From: Macrotis lagotis
Lineage: Eukaryota; Chordata; Mammalia; Peramelemorphia; Peramelidae
Direction of reading: 5' to 3'
DNA: 64,000 nucleotides
Assembly (NCBI RefSeq): GCF_037893015.1
Contig: NC_133666.1
Span: 620,043,156 to 620,107,155, forward strand
The notes under the pieces: model-generated
Seen by the model: the letters and a program-made list of their open reading frames with translations, nothing else
What the model was told of the DNA's origin: nothing
Databases searched by the model: none
Position numbers and translations under genes: made by a program
Part shown: in pieces, positions 57,123 through 64,000 of the stretch
Layout of the letters: each line of letters opens with the position of its first letter
Position numbering within the stretch: the first letter of the stretch is position 1

Positions 57123-60100
57123 CTGCAGGGAGAAAAAGATACAAGCAATTCAAAGGAGAGTTCTAGAATAGAAACTGGGATATAAAGTCTCATGTCTGAG
57201 CCAGGTTAAAAGCCATCCCCTCATATTCTGGCCACTCTGACCACAATTAGAGCCTCCAGGACCTCCAGTTTGCCAGCCCCCTGACCAGGCACAGATCCTA
57301 GAGAAATACAGCTTTTTGGCAAAAAGGTAAATGTCATCCCAACATTCCTCTTAATGATTTTAACCTCTCTCGGCTGTGTTGAACCCACAAGTCCTAGGCC
57401 ACATGTACCTATTCTTTCCCTTACCAATCTCCTCCCCAGGCCACCCTGGGGATGCCTAAATTTACCTCCCTTTATCCTCTCCTCACCCAAACACCACAAC
57501 TTCTACTTGGAGTTGGTTTTTTACACTACGAGATTCCAAGTGCTCGTGGGAAGTACCAAGTAAGTCCTATATGATACAGATGCTATCAAATAGCATCCCT
57601 TTAAGTTCTAATTTATCTTGCTTCCAGTTCAGGGGCCAAGAAGTCCAAACTTATCTAGGCCCCCAGCCTTTGGAGGCATTCTGCTTTTCCCTTCCCAAGC
57701 AAGACCTACAAAGGATTTGTTGTTGTTAGTTGTAACCAACTTTTCACAACCCCATGGACCCAAAGTGGTGTCCCTGGGTTTTTCCTAGCAAAGGTACTAG
57801 AGTGATTTGATGTTTCCTTCTCCAGTGAATTAGGGCAAACAGGTTAAGTGACTTGCCCAAAGTCATACAGCTATTAAGTGTCTCAGGCTACATCTGAACT
57901 CTGGTCTTCCTGACTCCAGACCCAGCACTCTATCCGCTGAGCCACCTAGCTGCCTCCAAGCCAACCAACTACCCGTCTTCTAGAAAGTATACCTGATGAG
58001 AGATCAAAATAAGATAGAGAGGCATGGATCTCTCACACACTTGCCTGGTAAAAAGGCTAGTGTTTTGGGGAAATCTAGGCCCACTCACCTAAGCAGCTGA
58101 TGAAGGCGGCCTGAAAGGCGAGAGGAACCCATGTTGAGTTCCTTGAGGCATCTCAGCTGGCCAATTGCAGAAACAAAGCGCTGGAAGCTGCCTTCTGTCT
58201 CAGCTGTGAGTCTGCGCACATCGACATTGCTATATTGTAGCTTCAGGCTCAACAGGTGGGTGAACTTGGCCATGTGGGGCACAACAGTACACAGGCCTGA
58301 AAGTCCCAGGTTGTTGAAGCGAAGGTCTACCTGGCGTAGACACACTGGGTCCAGCAGCTCCAAGAGAGTTACAGTGCTAGGACCCGACAGTTCTTCAGCC
58401 CAAAGGTCCCTGCAGCGCAGACGAAGGGGGCCATATGTGCTGGTCTGGAGAGCCTCCTTCAGGACATTGTAAGAAGTTCGGTTCACCAGCAGGTCAGTGT
58501 GTACTTCCACAGGACTAGTGGCAGGGGCCTGGGGCTCCAGCTTTCGGCGCTTGGCCAAGCGTTGAGCTGCTCTGGCCTGAGTCTGGGCACTGAGACAGGT
58601 CCTTGCCACCGTCACTGAACGAGCCCACATGCTCATGGTCGTGGGATCCTGCCCACAGCTGGCATCCAAGAAGCCAGTCATGTCCAACACTCGAAGCTGG
58701 GGCCTCCTGCAAGAAGAGAAAAGTGACAGAGGCTGAGATCATGATCTGGGCAGAGAATGGGACCAGCTGTCTTGGGGGAAGATCAGGGCTTTGGGGACCT
58801 TGAACCTAAGTAGCCCTGTTCCCCAAACATCTCTAGCTAAAGGCCCTGCTCCCAGAAGTTAAAACACTTTTTCCCACCACAGTCTATATGTATGTGTGTA
58901 TATATAGAATATATATGTCTATCTGTATATACTTATATAGATAGACATATATACTTGGTCAGTCACAGACCCAATTCCTCCAATCACATCTTACCTGCCT
59001 TTTGTTGCATTGAAAATTCTAGTCCTAATTCCTTTCTTTCCTTAAAATTTTCTCCATTCTTGGGGTGGCTAGGTGGTGCAGTGGATAGAGCACTGGCCCT
59101 GGAGTCAGGAGGACCTGGGTTCAAATGTGGCCTCAGACACTTAGTAATTACCTAGCTGTGTGGCCTTGAGCAAGCCACTTAACCCCATTGCTTTGCCAAA
59201 AAAAATTGAAAAAAAATTTCTCCGTTCTCTAGCCCAAGAAGGTATGTGGAAACCAGCCAAGCCCCAGAAGTAAAGACAAAGTTTAATCAAATAAGGATGT
59301 AGTCACCCCTCAGTTAGCCCCCAAAAAGCATACATACTCAACCATAGACCCCATGTCAGTGATTCTATGGTGTTGCTCTCCCAATTCCCCAACTTCTTAC
59401 ATTTAATTGGTTGCGGGGTTCTTAAGTGCTTCTACTACAAAATCCCTACCCCCCTTCTCCACAACCACCGCCACCGCCCAAGTCTAGGTCTTTATTAGCA
59501 CAGGCCTCCCTCTACTCTTACAACCTGACTGAAGCCGTTTCCAGGCTCTCGTTTAAATCCACCTTTTATGCTAAATTACAGTTGGACTGACACGTCTTTA
59601 ATGGAGTTTAATCATAGATCGTCGAGGTCATGATATCCAGAATTCATAGATCCACGGTTAACTGGCACAAAGAATAGAACTTGGGATTAGGAAGAGCCGA
59701 GTTTTCATCATGGCTCCTACACTGTGACTTCTCTCTGCCTCAGTCTCCTCACCTGTAAGAACTGGGATAATGGCACCTACTTTGTAAGGTTCTTGGGAGA
59801 ATCAAGTGAGTGAACCTGTAAAGTGCCTTAAGAGCGCCCCATAAACGCTAACTGTGGCAGAAGCGGAGGGAAAGCAAGTCCCGGCTCTGCCGCCCTCCTC
59901 TCCCCGCAGTAAGTGGCCGGCGGGCGGGCGCCCGTGGGGACACCCGTGGGGACTGCTGGGGCTCCGGGGGCGTCCGTCCGGCAGGCCCGGGGCGGCCTTC
60001 CTTCCTTTGCCTGCCCCCAGGACAGGGCTGTGGCCGGGGACCTACCTGCTGCTAGACTTCCTGTGGGGAGAGAAGAAGAGGTAGACGCGTCAGGGCCAGG

Positions 60101-60570
60101 GCCAGGCCCAGCTGCCCCGGCTGCCCCGGCCCCGGCCCCGCCCCGCCCCGCCCCGGCCCCGGCCCCGGCCCCGGCCCCGGCCCCGCCCCGGCTGCCCCCG
60201 CCCCGGCCGCCCCGGCCCCGGCCCCGCCCCGGCTGCCCCCGGCCCCGGCGCCGCCCCGGCCCCGGCCCCCGCCCCGGCCCCGGTACCTGCGCGGCGCCGC
60301 CAGCAGCGCCAGGATCACGGCCTGCACGCTCTCCTTGCGGGGCCGCTCGGGCCAGCCCATGCGCTGCAGCTGCGGCAGCAGCTGCCGGAAACTGAGGCAC
60401 GGGAAGGGCCACGTCTGCACCAGCGCCTGCAGCACCAGCGTCCGGCCCTCCATGAAGGCGGCCCGGAACAGGGCCGGGTAGAGCTCCCGCGGCAGGGAGC
60501 CCAGGGCGCGGCACGCCAGGCGCTGCTGCCGGGTCACCTGCGCGGCACACAGCGACAGCAGCGACTGCAT
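56552..60570 (-). CDS. LRRC14: LRRC14, PRAME-like leucine-rich repeat protein, 490 aa
   Basis: Minus-strand exons 60570-60287, 58706-58089 and 57122-56552 join in frame to 490 residues (human about 493). The start is MQSLLSLCAAQV at 60570. The N-terminal part (LPRELYPALFRAAFMEGR, LVQTWPFPCLSF) is the conserved PRAME/LRRC14 leader, which binds Cullin-2/Elongin adaptors in this family. The LRR part includes LRVLDMTGFLD, LRQVDLRFNNLGLSGL, LKELNMGSSRLSGRL, LKKLDLSGNKLSG and LRYLGLYGNPLASAGV. The end is TMDIYGHNSLDYFSLL. LRRC14 is reported to dampen NF-kB signalling by binding IKK-beta. It has a basic patch AKRRKLE in a linker. Introns hold SINEs and a GGGGCC repeat. It converges on LRRC24 as in human. 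Confidence 0.95.
57200..57714. other. LRRC14 intron 2, no clear feature
   Basis: Unique-looking intronic DNA; nothing else supported. Confidence 0.5.
57715..57957 (-). mobile_element. tRNA SINE with RTE-type tail in LRRC14 intron 2
   Basis: ttgttgttagttgtaaccaa ... ccttctccagtgaattaggg ... ctgagccacctagctgcc. Relative to LRRC14 it is in sense. Confidence 0.85.
58089..58706 (-). CDS. LRRC14: LRRC14 coding exon 2
   Basis: The acceptor is cttgcag|GAGG and the donor CTTAG|gtgag. It runs from RPQLRVLDMTG to RLHQLL. The junction region is shorter than the human protein as I recall it. Confidence 0.94.
58885..58962. repeat. (TA/TG) low-complexity
   Basis: tatgtgtgtatatatagaat and similar, with a partly palindromic tatctgtatatacttatata. 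Confidence 0.85.
59060..59210 (+). mobile_element. WSINE1-type SINE in LRRC14 intron 1
   Basis: ggggtggctaggtggtgcag ... ccccattgctttgcc, flanked by near copies of aattttctccattct. Confidence 0.92.
59690..59840 (+). mobile_element. MIR SINE
   Basis: gcctcagtctcctcacctg ... gtaaagtgccttaagagcgc, the end of a MIR at the margin of the GC-rich zone. Confidence 0.7.
60114..60283 (-). repeat. GGGGCC hexanucleotide-type repeat in LRRC14 intron 1
   Basis: Nearly pure C/G tract built of ccccgg and ccccg units on the plus strand, with five uninterrupted hexamers at 60151-60184. Read in LRRC14 sense it is GGGGCC/GGGGC. It starts about four bases after the exon 1 donor. Confidence 0.9.
60287..60570 (-). 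CDS. LRRC14: LRRC14 coding exon 1
   Basis: The ATG is at 60570-60568 and the donor cgcag|gtacc, phase 2. It encodes 94 residues ending LALLAAPR plus two bases. It lies in the CpG island. A ccgcag just before the ATG could be an acceptor from a non-coding exon. Confidence 0.92.
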
Positions 60571-61090
60571 CTCTGCGGAGCCCACCCGGCACGGCTGCGC
60601 AGGCGCGGCGGCGCGGGCCCCCGGAAGCCAGCCCGGCTCTGCGGCCGGCGCGCCCCGCCCCGCCCCGCCCCGCGCAGGCGCGTCGGGGAGCGGCCCAGAG
60701 GCCCCAGCTGCGGCGGCGCCGGCCCCTCCGCTCGGCCCTCGGCCCGGCCCCTCCGCTCGGCCCTCGGCGGGACGCAGCGGCAGCCTGCGGCCGGACACCC
60801 GGCGCTCGGGGCGCGGCGTTCCGACGTTCCCCCGGCCGCGGGCGGGCCGGCGCCGGCGCCTGGCCGGGGATTGGCTGTCAGGCGCCCCATTGTTGCGCCG
60901 CCCTCCGTGGTTGGCCGAGCCGCTGTCCGTCACCGGCCCCCGCGCCGGCCGCGCCTCTGCCGGGCCTGGCCCAGGCGCCGGCCTTCCCCCCGGGACGGGC
61001 CCGGCCTCCTCCGCGGCCTCCCCGCCGGGCCCGCCGCCCAGAGAGCGGGCACTGCCATGCTCACTGGGTGCCAGGCACGGAAGGCCCTGC
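60290..61090 (-). promoter_or_regulatory. LRRC14: LRRC14 CpG island promoter
   Basis: CpG-dense DNA surrounds the first coding exon, with CCAAT boxes near 60870 (attgg), 60889 (ccatt) and 60906 (ttgg) and several GC boxes. In eutherians this is a shared promoter with RECQL4; here no RECQL4 exon follows on the plus strand within the window. Confidence 0.7.
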
Positions 61091-61124
61091 CCCGCTGGAG
61101 GCCCATTACCTTGCCAAAAAAAAA

Positions 61125-63110
61125 AGACATCAAAGAAATTAAGCTCCCTATGTTAGTTATAAATTTAGGAGAACAATGCTCAGGATGTAAGGAGACTATC
61201 CTTTCCCCAGGAAGAGAAGAGAGAATTCAGGAAGAAAAAGAGATATGATAATCTTTGTAGATCAGGTTCAGGAAGAGATTTTATGCAAATTCTTATCTAC
61301 AAGCCACTAAGGAGGTTAATTATCGCCCCCCTTTCTCAAATGGTATAAAGTTTGATTTTTTTCCTCCAGTTTCCTTGCAACCATTGTGAGACAGTCTCCA
61401 ATCCCTTTAGGTTTGTTTAATAAGTCCCAGAGAATCAAACTAATCTAGATTTTTCTATTATTTTAACACTGTTTTTAAGGCTCTTACCATTTTAAGGTTC
61501 ACAGTTTTTTGTGCCATGACTCAGATCTAGACTTGTTTTGAAAGGAAAACAGACTTTTCCTCTGGACAACACCATAAGAAAGGATGCCTGGAAAAACAAG
61601 GCAGATCTTGAGCCTGACACAATGGTATTGTCTAAATGTGAAGATTCTTTACTTTTCAAACTTAACTGTTCTAGTTTGAATAGTTATATTCTTTAAAATT
61701 GAAGTTTCTCTGGGAGAAATGAGATCCTAACTCTAAGTGTGGCACATTTTTTGATGAAGTGGTCTGGTGGTTAGATCTCTGGCACTTTTTTGGTAAAGTG
61801 CAAGGAATCCGTCTGCCATCCCTGGTCCAGTGTCTATGTTTTTGGTCTAGTGTCTTATTGTGTCTGTTGGTGTTTGGCTTTATGTATAGTTATTGGTTGT
61901 TTGTTGTATCTGATCATGGGACAATCTAAATCTAGGATTAGAGATCCAGGAGAAAGAAAACCTACTTTCAATATGACTGAGCATTATAATTCTAATGACC
62001 ATGGATTTCATCAGCATTGCTGTAAACTAACAAGTGATGATCCTAAATTATGTTGATCCAGATGGGGATCTTTGAAGGAGCTAAATTGAACTATCTTAAA
62101 CAAAAATTAATTTTAAAAACCAATTAGACTTCTAATAAGGAATGGGAATGCTTCCATCATTGGTTTCAGTGAGATGCTACAAAGAACACAAAGCTGAAAT
62201 TTCTTCACTTAGGGCTCATAAAGTTTTTAGCTCCACCCATTTCTTCTTCTCTTAGAAGCTAGTCCCTTCTCTAAATCTTTCCCCTGCTTCTCTTTATCTT
62301 ACTCCTCCAGATGAGGAAGTTAGGTGACAACAGTAGATAGAGCACTGGTCTTGGAGTCAAGAGGATGGGAGTTCAAATCCAACCTCAGACACGTGACACT
62401 AGCTGTGTTACCTTGGGCAAGTCACTTAGCCCTAATTCATATCTGACCCCTGGACCCAGATGACTCTGGAGGGGAAAGTGGAGCTAGTGATTTAGCACAG
62501 CCCCCTCACTCAAATCCAATTTGCAATACTTATCATGCAACACCTCCCTGATGTCAGAGTCTTCTTACTGAGCCACTGGAGCCTTCAAAACTAATTCTTC
62601 CCCCCTCTCCAAAAGCTCCAACTTATCTTCCTTTTTTTCAGGTGTCTTCACCTCCTATAGACTCTAGTTTTGGGGTATCCATTATGCTGGCTCACAATCT
62701 AAATCCTAGTAAAACCCCATTGTTATCTCTCCCCTCTATCCTACCCTCCCCAGTCCTAAGGAAACTTCTGCCTCTCTCCTCCTCCTGCTGAAAAGTCACC
62801 CTCACTCATCATTCACTCCTCTTCTCCTTTTCCTCCTTCTCATTCTGCTTCTCTTCCTTGTCTTAATTTTCTTCACTTTCATTCTTTTTCCTCTCATTCT
62901 AATCCCTCTTCTTCTTCTACTTCCCCTAATCCTTATCCCAGTAATATTCCCTCTTCTCTTTGTTCTCCATTTTCTTCCCTTTCCTCTTCTGTTTCATCTC
63001 CTTCCTATCCCCCAATATTACTTTCCTAACTTTTTCTTTGTCCCTCAATTACTTGTGTTCCTATCTCATCTCCTTCTTATAGTTCTTATTCTATTCATCT
63101 TTTTTAATGT
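61125..63110 (+). mobile_element. Class I endogenous retrovirus fragment (fossil)
   Basis: In order: an LTR-like block (about 61125-61505); a primer-binding site resembling the tRNA-His site of HERV-H-like elements (gtgccatgactcagat, about 61510); a T/G-rich leader; a Gag-like start with the myristoylation motif MGQS at 61917; and a pyrimidine-rich stretch like a Gag linker. It is plainly broken and incomplete: pol, env and the second LTR are not seen. A SINE lies inside and an L1 ends it. Moderately old. Limits approximate. Confidence 0.55.
62317..62580 (+). mobile_element. tRNA SINE with RTE-type tail inside the ERV
   Basis: taggtgacaacagtagatag ... ttcaaatccaacctcagaca ... acccagatgactctggagg ... 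cacctccctgatgtcagagt. Confidence 0.8.
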
Positions 63111-64000
63111 AAATTATTTTTAAAAATTTGTTTATTTTTGAATTTTACAATTTTTCCCTAATCTCACTTCCTTCCCCCCCACCCCCCACAGAAGGCAGTC
63201 TGTTAGTCTTTACATTGTTTCCATGGTATGCATTGATCTAAGTTGAATATGTTGCGAAATCATATCCTTAAGGAAAAAAGTACTCATCTTGTTTTTGAAT
63301 ATCATCAAAACTGATAGGAAACAATCTTTACAACTAATGATTCTGACAAAGAACTCATTTCTAAAATATGCAGAGAACAGTACATATTTTAAAAAAAAAA
63401 AAAAGGCCGTTCCCCAATTGACAAATGGTCACAGGATATGCAAAGGAAATTTACAGATGAGGAGATCAAAGCAATCCATAGCCATATGAAAAATTGCTCT
63501 AAATATTTAATTATTAGAGAAATGCAAATTAAAGCTTCTCTGAGGTACTACTTCACACCTCTCAGACTGGCCAATATGACCAGAAAGGATAATGATCATT
63601 GTTGGAAGGGTTGTGGGAAATCTGGGACGCTATTACACTGTTGGTGGAGCTGTGAACTCATCCAAGCTTTCTGGAGAGCTATTTGGAACTACGCCCAAAG
63701 GGCAACAAAAATGAGCATACCCTTTGATCCAGTAATACCCACTACTGGGTCTACACCCTGAAGAGTTGATGAAAACAGGTAAAAACATCACTTGTACAAA
63801 GATATTCAAAGAAGCCCTGTCTGTGGTGGCAAAGAATTGGAAATCAAGTAAATGTCCTTCAATTGGGGAATGGCTTAGTAAACTGTGGTATATGTATGTC
63901 ATGGAACACTACTGTTCTATTAGAAACCAGTAGGGATGGGAATTCTGGGAAGCCTGGAGGGATTTGCATGAACTGATGCTGAGTGAGATGAGCAGAACCA
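63110..64000 (-). mobile_element. L1 with 5' inversion (runs off the window)
   Basis: The left part (63110-63290) is an L1 3' UTR read on the minus strand, alike to 9190-9330. The right part (from about 63295) is ORF2 end on the plus strand: NCSKYLIIREMQIKASLRYY, KGCGKSGTLLHCWWSCELIQ and MSIPFDPVIP. This arrangement is what twin priming produces. Confidence 0.75.

Noticed and set aside
59828-60592. 254-codon minus-strand frame overlapping LRRC14 exon 1 in another frame
   Set aside because: Gly/Ala/Arg repeats from the GGGGCC tract; the conserved LRRC14 frame is different.

Overview
The window is mammalian nuclear DNA, most likely from an Australian marsupial and perhaps a dasyurid. It carries many near-identical copies of the tRNA-derived SINE family I recognise as WSINE1 (core 'ggataaagcaccggccttgg', ending 'ttgccttgcaaaaacc'). 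It also has marsupial L1 and HAL1 sequence, old L2, CR1 and MIR fossils, and tRNA SINEs with RTE-type tails. The four genes are the 8q24.3 block of human in conserved order and orientation: ARHGAP39 >, C8orf82 >, LRRC24 >, < LRRC14. Species assignment is inference; gene identities rest on protein similarity read directly from spliced exons.

Layout. 1-17.7 kb: the last four coding exons of ARHGAP39 (RhoGAP domain) and a long 3' UTR of about 4 kb with several poly(A) signals. The introns are packed with nested L2, L1, SINE and one solo LTR. 17.7-24.4 kb: intergenic, with L2, a nearly whole HAL1 (half-L1) and SINEs. 24.4-28.5 kb: CpG island and three exons of C8orf82 (222 aa, UPF0598). Its first intron opens into a 0.5 kb TG/CG minisatellite. 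28.5-51.0 kb: a repeat-rich interval with an orphan CpG island at 33.7-34.8 kb, which holds a Kozak ATG and a perfect splice donor. I propose it as the distal first exon and promoter of LRRC24. 51.0-56.3 kb: four coding exons of LRRC24 (511 aa, LRR-Ig transmembrane protein). The last exon is extremely GC-rich. 56.1-61.1 kb: LRRC14 on the minus strand (490 aa, three coding exons), convergent with LRRC24 with apparently overlapping 3' ends, starting in a CpG island. 61.1-64.0 kb: a broken class I endogenous retrovirus fragment with a tRNA-His-like primer site, split by a SINE and cut off by an L1 with a 5' inversion. RECQL4, the usual head-to-head neighbour of LRRC14, is not visible.

The four genes do not form a pathway: a Rho GTPase regulator of neuronal shape, a small conserved, probably mitochondrial protein, a neuronal-type adhesion receptor and a PRAME-like regulator. 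I see no new enzymatic or defence system. The points most worth a second look are a SINE whose target duplication copied a splice donor of LRRC24 (the copy has lost its G at +1), a GGGGCC hexanucleotide tract just inside LRRC14 intron 1, and the orphan CpG island.
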